From the NCBI RefSeq assembly GCF_036417845.1, contig NC_089978.1:143152288-143216287 (forward strand): a DNA stretch of 64,000 nucleotides. Direction: 5' to 3'. Below, in pieces: positions 47,001 to 59,900 of this stretch. A program made the translations under genes and the position numbers. A model generated the notes under the pieces. The model was not told the origin of the DNA. It did no database searches and saw nothing but the letters and a program-made list of their open reading frames with translations. Every line of letters starts with the position of its first letter. Within the stretch, counting starts at the first letter, position 1. The DNA comes from Apteryx mantelli. Lineage: Eukaryota > Chordata > Aves > Apterygiformes > Apterygidae.

Positions 47001-50000
47001 AAACTGGTTCAGAGCTCATAAAAGTGGTTAAGGTTACAACGACTTGAAGAGAATTGTTCCTGTCAGCCTTAATTTAGAACATATCTGTGTGTAATCAGGT
47101 GTATACATGCTTATTTGCTTTTACACTTCAACCTGATCTGCAAGAATAGAGTCCTACCAGCTGTCTAAATGGCTCCATTCAGTCTTACAGTTGTTAGACT
47201 GAGATCTAAAGTCACTGAAACCCAGACTTCTAAATCTATATTAGACTATTTTAGTTAAATGTAACAATTACATTTGTAATGCAAGTTAAATGGGTAAAAA
47301 ATTAAAAGTCTCATTTCACATACAAGGCTTAGTTATCCAAACGAGATTTTTTTTAATCTTTACTAGAATTCTAACTTGGACAATGGGAGTTATGACAGTT
47401 GGGCAAGCCTTGAATTTTACGATGAAAAGGCTTCCTGGAATGAAATACAGTGTTTGTGATAGACTTATGGCACAGAGTACAAATACCCTCCAAATAACAT
47501 GGAAAAAGAGTAAAGCAAAGTGAGTAAAAGAAACTGGATGCACTTCTCTTCATTGCATATATCTTACGTTGCTGCAATTAATATTTATCTTTGTATTGTA
47601 TTGCAGCTGGACATAGAAATCCCAATAGAAACACTGTCTTCACTGTGAAAGACTCCATACAAATACCGGACAATAGTCTCCATCCTGAAAAACTTGCAGT
47701 ATGAATAGGTAAGTGAGGAAGGATAGAGATATGCACAGAGAGTGGATGTTACTAACTGGAAGAATACATTTGAGATTACCATTGTCCCATTGGAGACATT
47801 ACTAGAAAAGCCTTGAACGTCAAAGATTTGTTTTCCAACCGATCCTTTGGTTTTAAAGTTTGTTTTATACACCGTTTTCTGAATAGTTTGATCCACACTC
47901 CTTCCTCCACTGATGCACACCCTACCATGGGGAAAAAACTGTGCAGCCAGTATACCTCTCCCTTCATGCAGTCCAACTCCATTACACCCCACAGAAAGCT
48001 TTCCCTTTCCCCAGAACTGCCTTCACTTCAGCTCAAGCTTATGAGTACTCAGATTAGAACAGAATGGTTTTCCACCATGCATGGAGAGAAACAGCCAGGG
48101 CTCATCGGCATCTTTGTGTCATGGCAGAAAAGTTATTTTTTGATCCAACCCCTGATTTCAGACATGACCTCATTAATTTCTCCCTTCCCAAGGATCCATG
48201 TCTTCCATTCTTCTGAATAAACCCTGCAACTAGCAGGGATCTAGCTTAGATGGCAGTACTTGCAGCTGCTGTTATTGCCAAGATGCTTTGGACTAAAATC
48301 TTTTCTCACTCTCCTCTTCCCCTTTCTGCTCTTGCAGAAGTCACTGAAGATATTTTAAAACAAATAAACAGCAGAGATGAATTACGGAGCAGGGATTCTA
48401 AAAACAAGCCTTTCTAAAAAGCTGTTTTCCACTGGCAGTGTCCTTTAGTCTGCAGGTGCACGCTTAAAGCAATACATGGTGAAAGGCCTGTTTGTTAAAG
48501 TTGCACTTGTTGGAACAAAGGCTTGCAAACTCTGTAGGGAGCACTGAGAAGCTTGTAAACATAACACATTTAAGGGACACGGAGCAAAATCTTGAAAGGG
48601 GAATTGTCTTCAGATAATGAATGACTAGGTAAGAACTAGGAAAAGGAGCACTAAAAAAGTTAGATTATAAGAACTAGGGCTGTTTCAGCATTACCTCATC
48701 ATTTCCACTGAACTTAAGTGACTTCTATTTCTGTCTTGATTAAACATGAGCCATAATATAGTACTACATTGTGAATTGATATTTTACTGTATTAACTACT
48801 ATTGTACTTGTGTGACATTTTAGGATATGATTTATGCCCACTGGTCAGTGTGTAAATCCTCCCATGACTAATGGATTGGAACTATGATGTGAAAAATCAT
48901 TCAAGATATTCTACAGAAAAAATTGTTATGCTCATTCATGGTTGAAAGGGAGTGAGAAATGCAGTATGAGCTCACTCACTAGGTCACTGAGAGAACTTGG
49001 AGTAAAACCAATAAAATGTTTACTGAAATCACAAGCACTTTGTGAATAGGATGCCCATAACATTAATAGCACTAGTAATTCTAGAAAGGGAGAACTAAAA
49101 ATGTATCTAGTGAAGATAAAGAAGAAACATAGATAAAGAGCACTGTTACTACCCAAGAATGAACCTGTTTCTCTGACTTAGATTTAATCTAGCTCAAGCC
49201 GGTCTGCACTCTGTTCACTTTTAAATTACAATGCCATTACTGAGTCCCTCATAAAGGAAGATGACATTTTACAGTGGGGTTAGTCAATGACTGGCTAAAT
49301 ATATATTGTGTACAGATCTACATGCGATAAAAACATTTTAGCGCAGTTTTCAGTATCACTCACCATTTGAGCCCAGCTGTTAATGCATCCAACTACACAG
49401 TACATATGATGTTGTCTGGAAGTCCCAGAGACATGATGGATTTGTATCCCAGCTGTCTGAGTCTGAGAAGTGCTATTCCCATTTTACAACTGCAGATCTG
49501 AAGCACAGAGTAAATTGACAGATCTGTGGAAGAACTGATGAGGTAGAAAGGGAATGATGCAGGAACTGTGTCTCTTTCCTGTCCTTCATCAGAGTTTGAC
49601 AGCTTAGTGTGGGTTATGTGCCAGAGCATATTTTTCTGTCTTAAATGACTAGTTCAGCATGCTGCTAGAAGCCCAGAGAGCTTGGAGACGCTCCCAAGCT
49701 GTTCAGCTGAGAGATGACAGCCTGGCCTGCCACTGTAGGAAGCAGCAAATTGAGATGAGCTGGGAAACTCAGAGAGCCCAAAGAAGTTCAGAGCCACTAA
49801 ATCTCACTGATACTGCTTTCACGATATTGTGGTTACTTGTTCCTAGGCCTGCAGGGGCCCTGCTGTGACATGCAAAATTCAGCCACATGCCAAGTTTGGC
49901 ATTGAAGCAAGAGGTTCTTGAACCCTTTACTAGAAAGGTGGTAGTTTCCTACTTTGAATCCAGTGAAGCGGGTGGAGAGAAGGCTGCAAGGTCTCTGTGA

Positions 50001-50350
50001 GACCTGATATTTGGAGCAGACCAGCAGCAGCAGCCAACTTCACATGGACAACAGCCCTGGCCTCTTCTGGCTCACAAGGGGCAGGCAGCAGGCTGAAGGA
50101 GCTGTACTACAGCATGCATGCAGGCTGTGAGTACTCTTACACCCAGCTGTCTTTTCCATTCTTGCTTGCTTTCTCATTAGGAGATTTCACACTATCACTA
50201 ATTCCACTCTGTCAGGACACTGCTAGAGCCGGCTGCTCCCTCAGGGCTGGTATCAGCAGGGGCTTCCTGTGACTGCAGGACAGGGCCTCACCAGCCGGAG
50301 TCTGTCCCACCACCTCACAAGGGAGCAGGGCAGCCCCAGACCATCATGCA
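44026..50350. other. Intergenic DNA, no gene seen
   Basis: No recognised exon or mobile element. A-rich low complexity lies at 46614-46634. Around 47.6-48.2 kb both strands are open for 135 codons, but neither product has a recognisable domain. GC rises towards 50 kb. Confidence 0.45.
46614..46634. repeat. A-rich low-complexity tract
   Basis: AAAAAT-type units. Confidence 0.7.
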
Positions 50351-50354
50351 AGTT

Positions 50355-50540
50355 TGTGGTGATGAGGCAGGTCCAAAGTCAAGCCAGGAAGTCAAACTAC
50401 AGGTCAGGATCAGGTCCAGCAACAGCAACCAGGGTCAGACACAGCCTGGTGATCAGGAGGCAGGTCCAAGGTCAAACAAAAGGGCTCAGGGCCAGGCAAG
50501 GGTGTAGCAGAGCTGGAGATCAGCCCCTACAGTGTGACTC
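50355..50540. repeat. GC-rich degenerate tandem repeat, ~90-bp period
   Basis: GTGATGAGGCAGGTCCAAAG near 50358 recurs as GTGATCAGGAGGCAGGTCCA near 50449, with CAGG/GGTCA words repeated within each unit. The composition is purine- and CAG-rich on the plus strand. Frames through it are repeat-driven. Confidence 0.6.
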
Positions 50541-50699
50541 AGGCAGAGGCTGAGAGCCTGGGGCTGAGCTTAGAACTCCATGGGCAGGGTGCAGGGGAGG
50601 CTCCAGGTGAGGCTGGTCAGAGCCATTAAGGCCTGTTGGTGCAGTCAGGGCCTTGACACCTCAGTGGAGTTGTTTCCATTCACAAGGACAAGGACAATG

Positions 50700-53600
50700 A
50701 AAGAGCATTAAGTCTGAAAGATGTCATGCTGGTATTATTTCTTTTTATAAATGGCTACCTTTAGAGGTTTACATAGCAGAAGACAAAAAGTGTACATTTT
50801 AACTGAAAGAGAAATATACATTTTAATCACGTGCCACTTGTTTGCTGACTTAAAGCTGCCTCTACCCTAGGAGAATAAGGGAAGAGAAAGCCCATGTCTC
50901 CCTTGGAAATCTATATGCAGTAAAGTGGGAACATTTCAACACCTGTAATTGATTTATGCTCCAAGAAAATGAATGATTTTTTCCTCCCCACTCCTAAGCT
51001 GCTTGATTGGAAAGTAATTGCTCTGCTTTCAGGAGGCAAAGAGAGTTACAGATTCAAGGCTTACATCAAAGCTGGTAGCCCCAATGCTACGTCAAAGCCA
51101 CACAAAGGTGGCTGTGAGTGAAACCAGACAAGTGTGGTGATAGCATGAACACTGGCCAACTGAGACAATATTTATACATCTGCAGGGAGTATATTTTATT
51201 TAATGTTTAGAAGGTGGTCATTTGATCAACCAGAACTTGAGTTTGTTTGCTGAGGATGAAGGCGGGGCTGTGAATGTCCAACCAGATGTTCGGGTTGAAG
51301 ACTCCAGTGCTGGTTTCTTACTCCCTGTTGCCACCTAGTGAATTCAGAGGTGATTTCGTGCCTGCCTTGGGTTTGTTTTTTCTTTTTCCCCTTTGACCTT
51401 TTTGTTTGTCAGTTTGTTTTCTGAGACAAAAATAAAATAAAAGGAAAGCCTGAAAAGTATAACCATTGTAGGGAAGGAATTAGAAGTGGAAAGAGGCTTT
51501 TCTGGCAGAGTTTTTCAGGTCTGATATTCTGCTATCTGCCCAAACACAGACAAACCTAGGAAACACTTATAACTTCCCAGGCTGAGAGATTTTTTCATGT
51601 TCCTCCAAGTGCAAACTGTGTGCCTCGTACCTCACCATTACAGTAGGATGTGCTGTTCCTGTCCTCCCACTGCCACAACAGGCTTCTTCCTTTTCAGCCC
51701 CTGCCCCTTACCCATTTTGGCTTCTTTGTTCTTCCTCTCTGCTTCTGTTCTCTCTGTGCTTGCAAATCTTGGTCTTCATGGTACCTTCTCCCTTACTGTG
51801 AGCAAGACACCTTCTCCATGTTGTGTATGGGAAGTAAATATCTTCTTCAGTAGCCCTGATATATTTTGGCAGTAGAAATGAAACTCCCTTCTGATCAGTC
51901 CTAATTCTGTCCCCTGTCGTGGCCCCTGAACCATCAAAACAGAGGTGTGATACAAGGAAAGCTTCTGGCTAAGGTGCTAGGTTGGGCCTTGGGGACTCCA
52001 GTGAGGTTCCTGAATCTCTTCCAACCTTTTTGTGTGGCTTTGGCAAGTCACTTAATTGTCCTGTGCCTCTACTGCTCTGTCCTGGGAATGTTCCTTGTCT
52101 TTATGTTTTGTGTTATGAGTCTGCTTTTATCATAAAAAAGTGGCAACATGAAATGGATAGCACAGAACTTGTCAGCATATATGGTATCATAGTATCTAAC
52201 ATTTACCCCTCTGCACTAAAGCAAAGCCTGGTTGATTTCTCCATGCCTTTGTTGCCATCTGGCTCTCTTCTCCTAGTTTGTTCCATTATTTTCCTTATGC
52301 TTTGAAGTTCTCAATGGCAATATGGAGTATAGGGTAAGTAAAAAACCCTGCATTTCTGGTCCTTAGCAAAATAAGAGTTTATGGACTCATTATAGTCTGA
52401 CAACATTTATGTTGCAAATAGCAACCTTATTGATTTGCATTGATATCTAAAACATTCTTTGAGAAACATTGCACTTTACACGTTAGTAATTTGATCAACA
52501 AAAGAAAGATCTCAGCTGGATAGTGCCTCAAATAAACATGCCCTGTTCAATTTAATGCTAAATGAAGCAATAAATTGCAGGACTGAAACACTTGAAAATC
52601 TCAGAAGCAAAAATAATCACCCCTTGCAAACTGCAAACATTGGTTTAATTGTATCTTTGGAGGGGAAAGGCTTGGCTGAAGAGGTACTTCTTTTATAAAT
52701 TGCAGAATATCTGGTGATTACAAAGCTGGTGGAATTAAAAGATCATTTTCCTCAAAGAAAGCACACATTTATTTTAGGAGAATAATCTTTCTGGAGTGGT
52801 ATCTAAGACTAATAGAATATAGTAGCTGAAGTCAGAAGATTAATAGGTGTTTTCGTACTTTGTAGTTCCAAGGCATTTTACAGCTAAAGATTTCAAAACA
52901 CAGTACTTATATATGGATGTGTCACTGCTATTATGAAAAGATCTTGGCACACATTCAGCTTATAAAAAAAGGCTGTAAGGTAATGATTTGTGTATATTTG
53001 AGGTGCACCAAGGACATCCTGTATATAGGCACGTTCCAGTTATCTGTAGGCAGTATTTATCCAGAAGTGTATGATAGTTCACTAATTTCATTTGCCCATA
53101 AGAAATTTTTCCCCAGTGCTAGCTAACTACTGTGGGCAGGAGCATAAATGAAAGTAGCAGAAAACTGTCATTTATTTCAGAGAATGGACACTGCTGATAA
53201 AATTGCAAGTGAAGCTAAGACTGGCAGAATGGTGTATAATGGTAGTGCTAAAGCAACACCAAATTGACCTGGGGAGTCTAGGAAAATGCACAGCCAAATA
53301 CAACCCTGAAGAAGGAATGTAAACCTTGCCTATGGATAGGGCATCACCAAACTTGAAATCAGTGACTCTGAGAAGGCTTGAAAAAACACAGTGAAGAAGC
53401 AACTGACCCAGAGTGAGATGGCTGCTGTCGGGGTGCTGAGATAGACAGAAATCCTTTGTGAGTGCAAACTGGGAGACATTTTTACTTAAAAATAAGACAA
53501 CAAAAGGATCCCTGGAAGTAACGTGACGGTCTGGAGAAAATTCCATAAATCTATTACGAAAAAGATTTCAGTTTGTCAAAAAAAAAAAGAAACACCAAGA

Positions 53601-53879
53601 AGAACTTGGTAATGGCACGTGAGGAAGAACAGACTAGGTACTCTTCAATCTGTTGCTCTCATCTAAGAGAAAGGCAGGAAGAAGCAAGGAAGGAAAATGA
53701 AGCCTGACAAGCACAAATGAAAACCTGCGTGTGACTTTTTCAGCATAATGCTGAACGAATTGAACAAACCATGACAAATGATACACTGAGGAATTACTGA
53801 CGGATTCAAATCGTTATTGGATAACTGTAAGATACAAAACCTCAGTCACTTTGGTAGTGGGTCAGTGGGACAAATAATC
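50700..53879. other. Intergenic DNA, no gene seen
   Basis: No exon chain was recognised. The stretch 53170-53880 may be the decayed body of the LINE whose 3' end follows, but too little similarity is visible to call it. Confidence 0.4.
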
Positions 53880-53952
53880 ACGGCCTGTAACATACAGGAG
53901 TGAGACTGAATCATTTAATGCTTCCTTCTGGCCTCAGACTTTATGAATCTGA
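53880..53952 (+). mobile_element. 3' end of an old CR1-type LINE, sense orientation
   Basis: The end resembles the sauropsid CR1-type 3' terminus: a GAGTGAGACTGAATCATTTA stretch followed by GCTTCCTTCTGGCC and then CTTTATGAATCTGA, compared with the family pattern GTCAGACTAGATGATC...TCCCTTCTGGCC...CTATGAATCTATGA. It is much more diverged than the CR1 at 14 kb. Confidence 0.55.
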
Positions 53953-56900
53953 GTTTAAACTGCACATTTTTAACATAAATAATTTTCAGCTTCCCTGAGA
54001 ACATTATCATTACACCACTGTCAGCCCTTTTCCAGACATTTTACTGTGCTGCAAAAGAGTTACAATACTAGAATTTATTGTGGTATAGATGTTATTCTTC
54101 AGAATTTAAACTTTAATATTCAGAATATATTTCCTCATAATATAGGATCTGATTCTATTCTCAGTGGATTTATTTCACTTTATTTCACATGCATTATTAT
54201 AACTGAATTACTTTTGAATTAGGTAATAGTTTAATTACAGTCTTTTTTTTCCATTAATTAAGAAGTTTTGGAGCTTTGGATATTTTCTAACAAAATAAAT
54301 TACTATTCAACTCTTAGCTTTAAAGAGATACTGTCTTTGATTGTAGGGCGTTCTAGTTAAGGCTGTAATGTATTTTTTATGGGAAGAAAGGGAATATTCT
54401 GCATCTTGAACGTATTACATAAAAATTGGCTTAAATTAGATGGAAAGAGAACAAAAGAGTAGAACGCTCAACTGGGAGTGAGGAGAGCAATAGTAAGTAT
54501 GGAAAAACATAGCTTTTACTATCCTGTTGTGATTCTTACATGCAGTATTCAAACGGATTGCCAGCCTCTGAGAAAAATCTTTTTGCCCTTTATTCTATGC
54601 GTCTTTAAAAAGCAGAGGAGCTTGTCTGTGTTGTACGGAAGGAAATTCTTAGCTGAGGGGGCGTCAGAAGAAGAGCACTGCTTTGTACCAGGAGCTGTCT
54701 TTCGCCCGTGGAGATTCTCCGGCTTTGGTGAGGCAGCCGCTAGCTGAACTGCAATGGCAATGGCTCCCTCTAGTGCAATGAACTCCGACACACGGGCAGG
54801 TGGGCAGCCACCCGGGCGCTCCTGCTTTTTCTGCTGGAACATCCCCAAACCTGTCTTTCAAACTCAGTGCTCTCACATACTCATTGTAAAACAAAACACA
54901 CAAATATAAAACCCTAAGACTTTCAGGAGGCTTGAAATTACATCTGTATCCAACTATGTGACCCTGTAGTCCATATTCTGCACTGGCATGGCTTTGGGCC
55001 AGTCAACAACCAAACCATTCCCTGATAGCTGTCGGGCTTCCCTGCCTTATGCTGATAAGAACTGGTTTGAGAAGGAGTCTAAAGGTGCCCCCGTTATGGT
55101 CATATTTTGTCCTCCCTCACAAGCAACAGAGAGTCAGGCCCAAGGGAGCTGTTTCCCTGTTTCCTTCCCTGAAAAGGGACTAACAAGGATCCTAAAAGGT
55201 ATGAAGGAAAAGATTTTTAAGAAAGGCTGTCATACTCTGTCATGCCTAACCATCAGCATCTTAAATGCTCCCCTGCCATTCAGATTGTGCATGTTAAGCT
55301 CACAACCCGTTCCCTTCTCTCACGCCAGCTAACGTTGCCTCTTTTGTTTCTCTCTTTTCAGCCACTGATCCTCACTTCTCTCCTTTCACTCCTTTTCTGC
55401 AAATGACAGGTACAACAGCAACAAAACAGAACTAGTGTTTCTGTTTATCCTTCAAGATAAAATAAACTTGAGAAAGGAAGCACCAGTTATTCTGAACATT
55501 GAGATATGAACAGTGTCTCCATGGTTATTATTATTTGTGCTGCATATTCGTCTTGGAAAATCTTCTGACGTTGCTATAAATACAAAAATGTTTCATTGCC
55601 ACCTAGTTATTTTATTGCTTTTCCCTTCTTTGATATTAAACTGATTTGATATTTTGAATTGATATTAATTAATCAAGGTTGCATCCTGCAAGGTGCTGAA
55701 TAACACACTTCAGGTAAAGCGGTCATGGAGAGCTAATTTCCCCAACTCTGAGAACAAAATGAGGCAGTAGCTAAAGTGGAAATAATATTCCCCAAACTTA
55801 ACTCCTGTGATCTCTTAAACTCACAATATAATTCTAAGCTTCCTCCCAGAGAGAGCTATAAATGTCCTTACTGCTGACAAGCACCACTCGACAAACAGTT
55901 TTATGGCCATCTTTCATAACCGATGTGCGATTCAGAATGTGACTGTGAGCATACAGCAAGATTCACGTGTTCTTCCTGTGTGGCACTGGATTGATTTAAG
56001 CACATCGAAACTTCAAGTTTCCTGGGCTGCCATACTCACTGCGGGGTGGGGAAGACATCTGAGAGGTGGAAGGGAATCTGAGAGCTGAGACTCCAGAAAG
56101 TGTTGGGCTAAATTATGTGGCTAATTTTAAACTAGGACTAAATTAAATGCACCATAATGTTGGTCTTATTCTTAGTGCATGTGTACAGTAACATCTCTTA
56201 CCTTGAATTAAGTAGTAAACTAACATATATGAAAGCTGGTGAGGAAGGAAGGAAACTTTGATTTTGATTTTGAATTAAGAAGGCATTATCTGGTGAAATT
56301 ATTTCAGATAGGACAGATTAGAGGTGATAGCATTTGAAAAAAAAACCGATTTGTTTATCTAGGTTCAGATTCAAAGTCATTTTGAGGAGCTTTGGATCAA
56401 AGTCAGTTCATTCTCTGAAAAATTTAGCTCAGTTCTCATTTGGTGGAAGTCAAAATCAATGTAAAAATTCTCCAGGCAATTTGCATTCACAGTTTGCATA
56501 TGAGTCAGGGTGCCTTCTATGTATTCAGAAGCACTAATCTGAGAAATATCCTTCATTACATTTTAGAAAAACTGTGCCACATGCTTATTTCTGTCAGTCT
56601 TTTCTGGTAAGCATATCTAAATAGTCCTTAGGGGGATTACAAAGTCAGCTGTCTGCTCTCTCCCCTGACTGCTAGCTGCTACTTCCCTTTTATTCAAAAT
56701 ATCCTGGTTTACTCCATACATCTTTAACTCTTTGTTGTACTTGGTATATATACCATGTTTCCAGTCTCTAGATTTTTGTAGCTTTCTTAAACTACTTGCT
56801 GCAGAAGAAAATACTGCTATCTATTGAAACTGCCATAGACTCCTGAAAGGAGTTCTCTGCTGCCTTTGCAAGGCATCATTCTCTGTATATCCATGTCCCT

Positions 56901-59900
56901 AGGGCAGAGAGCAAAATGGAAATTTCTCATAAATTGTGAAAGAAACAGGCATATGTGCTCTAAACCCCACTCCTTTCCCACTTAGCTGATTATCACTTGA
57001 CTCTTAGCAACTATTCCCATTCATTTGCTACTGCAAGAGTAATATGAATTCACATACTGGAGATACTCTACCACTTACTGTGCTCCCTTCTGAGTGTGTC
57101 AGTACCTCAGCTGCTGCCAGAAGTGCTCGTGGAGAGGAGCTAATCATGAAGATATATAAAAATGTCAGAACAGAGTCTCGTCTGTCAGGAAGACTTGGGA
57201 TTCCATGGTGTTGTTCCAAGAAATCAAAACAAATATTCCACTGATTTTATTCCAGAAGACGACTATATCTCATATGCTAGCGTTATATTCTCTGGTATTA
57301 GAAATACATTCCAAGGTCCTCAGATAGTAGTATATATAAATATATTTTTTCTCCTGCAGTACAACAGCACTCAGGTCATGATCTAGAACATTAGCTGGCT
57401 AGGTGCTATACAATCACAAAATTAAAAACCTAGCCTTACAACAAAAAACTTTTAATTTTTTTCTTGTTAATTCTTTAGACTTCACTGCCATGTAGACTCT
57501 CTTGATTATCAATTTACTATTATACTACCAAATATACAGATGAGAGCCTCCCACCTATCCTTAACTCAAGCAGCAAATTTCTGAAAGGTGAGTTTATGGA
57601 AATCAAGATCAACACAGAGTTTTACACGAAATGATAGCGTGCCTCATGACGAGGGCCCTCATGCCACTGAGGAACATCAGTTCAGTAGTCACTCAGGCTG
57701 AATGCTTTCTCTGCAACTTCCTGTACAACTTCGTCTGGCCTCCAGCAGTATCTTGAACCATTTCCACAAACAGTCTAATTTCTGCCATTAAGAAATCTTT
57801 CAATTACAAAACACAGAAGCAACTAACTGAGGTGAATATGGGGTCCAGATTTCCCAAAGGACAAGCTAAATTTATTACAGCTAGTCAAACTTTGTTGGTT
57901 TGGGAAATGAAATTAGACCATCCATTTCTCTGTGCCACAGGAAGAAACAGAATAGTCAAAAATAATCTCATGAGCACTGAATAATGCCAAGGCAGGTTTT
58001 ATATAGTGATGCTGTATAGTACTGGTTGTGTTCTCTTGTCTTCCCGTGCATGGAAAGCATGCAAAAGTCTTTTTGTGCTCATCTCTTCTTGAGAAACTCT
58101 TTTTTATTACTGTGTTTGCACAGGCTAAGAGTCAGTTGTAACACGTGGGCTGAATTGAGATCATGGAAAGAAAGTGGGAGGAGAGAGTGACCCAGTGAGA
58201 TGTGAAAAAGCAAAAATTCCCAGTAGACACAAAGGAGATCAGTAGGACAGTCCGACACTGGATTCAGGTCTGCAGGTCCTCCAGCAGTATTCTCTGCTCT
58301 GCACTGCACTGGCTATTTTTTTAAAATGATACTTTTTATGCTTAATAGAAAAAGAAAATGTAATTAAGTTAATAAATAGGAAATGGCTTTGCTAAAGGAT
58401 TTGCCCTAGGGAACTGTGCTCTGATAGACACAGAGAAGCTTCATCTTCCATGTATGTAGCAGTAAATGAAAAATGTCAATGACTGTTTCTGTTGTACCTG
58501 GCAGTTTCTAATTTAAAGAGAATTTACAAAGATGTATTGGAGAACTACCAGATAATGTAGAATGAAAGCTACTTTATCTATATTTGATAGCATTGTGCAA
58601 TACCATAGGGATATTAGTCATGGATTTGAAACCTCAGAATGAATACATAAATGAAACTATCAGTGGAAACATAATAGCTAACACTTTTCATGTTTCAAGA
58701 AAAATGACATTTATACCTCTTAAACAGCTTTCACAACTCCTAGAGCAGGTTGGCATGCTGTGGCACACGCCTAATTTCAGATGAGTGAAGAGCAGTTGTT
58801 GAGGAATAGAACAATAAACTAACTCATGGCACCTCTAATCATTTCTCAAAGCTTAACTGGGATGTATACCAATAAGCATGAAATATTTCTCAATGGCAGT
58901 GGCACATTCAAAAGATTCAGTGCATTTCTATAAAACACTAATTGGCTCAAAAAGTAAACACAGATGCTAACCACAGGAAGCTGTCAGAGATATTACTGAG
59001 AACGCGATACACATTTTCTTAATGTACAAGTCATCTGTAGTAAGCAGCTAAGGGATGTTTTGAAGAGACAGATTTCTATTATTTTAGGTACAAAGAGACT
59101 CTTTTGCCTGTCCGCAAACGTTATGCCCTTTTTTTTCCCTCTGGCAGCTATAAACTGAACAATGAAACATCAGCAACTGAATTGAGAGGTGAAAGACACA
59201 AACCAATTACTAACCACTTGGTTTAGAGATAAAGTCCTCTGATGGACAAATTATTTTGTAATTTTCCTCAATGGCACTTTTCACAGTTTCTTCAAACCGG
59301 TCCAGGAAAGCCAGGATGACAGAATAAGGAGACTGAGAGGACAATCCCTAGTGTATGTGCTGTCTGTCTGAGGTGCTCCACGTGCCTCACAGACAAATAT
59401 AAAGATGGGAAAATGTTCCTAGTTTGTGTTCAGAACAAGGATATTGCCTGTGTTCAACAAATAACTAATACCAAAGAAGTTCCCATTAATGCAGTGCTGG
59501 GTAAAGTTCTGCAGAGAGCCAGGCAGATTAGCTCAGGCACTGTGGCAGACTAATACTACAAATTAGGTGCCAGACTGGAGCTGGCTTATGTTCTGGATGA
59601 TTAGGAGAGCAGGTTAAAAAAACACACAGCTGTATATATTCATAGCCACAGTGAGCTGGCTGCAAAAACTAAAGTAGAAACCACATGCCTAGATTCTTAG
59701 TGCCCTGCTCTTACTACCAAAATGAAAATAAAAAGGAGTGGCTTTTGGTGTTGGATGTAAGAGAGTTATAGGTCTTCATATGTGTTAATGACAGTACAGT
59801 ACATTTATGGGTGCATCACTAGATTCTCAACACAAAAATGATTGACTTGAAAGAGAGAAGCCAAAACAGAAATTGAATGATATGTGTCGACCAACTCTTG

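Noticed and set aside
47585..48220. Two antiparallel overlapping frames of 135 codons each
   Set aside because: Neither product resembles a known family. Antiparallel open frames of this length usually reflect codon composition, not two genes.
53172..53546. 124-codon minus-strand frame
   Set aside because: It lies in what may be the body of an old LINE read on the other strand, and has no domain.
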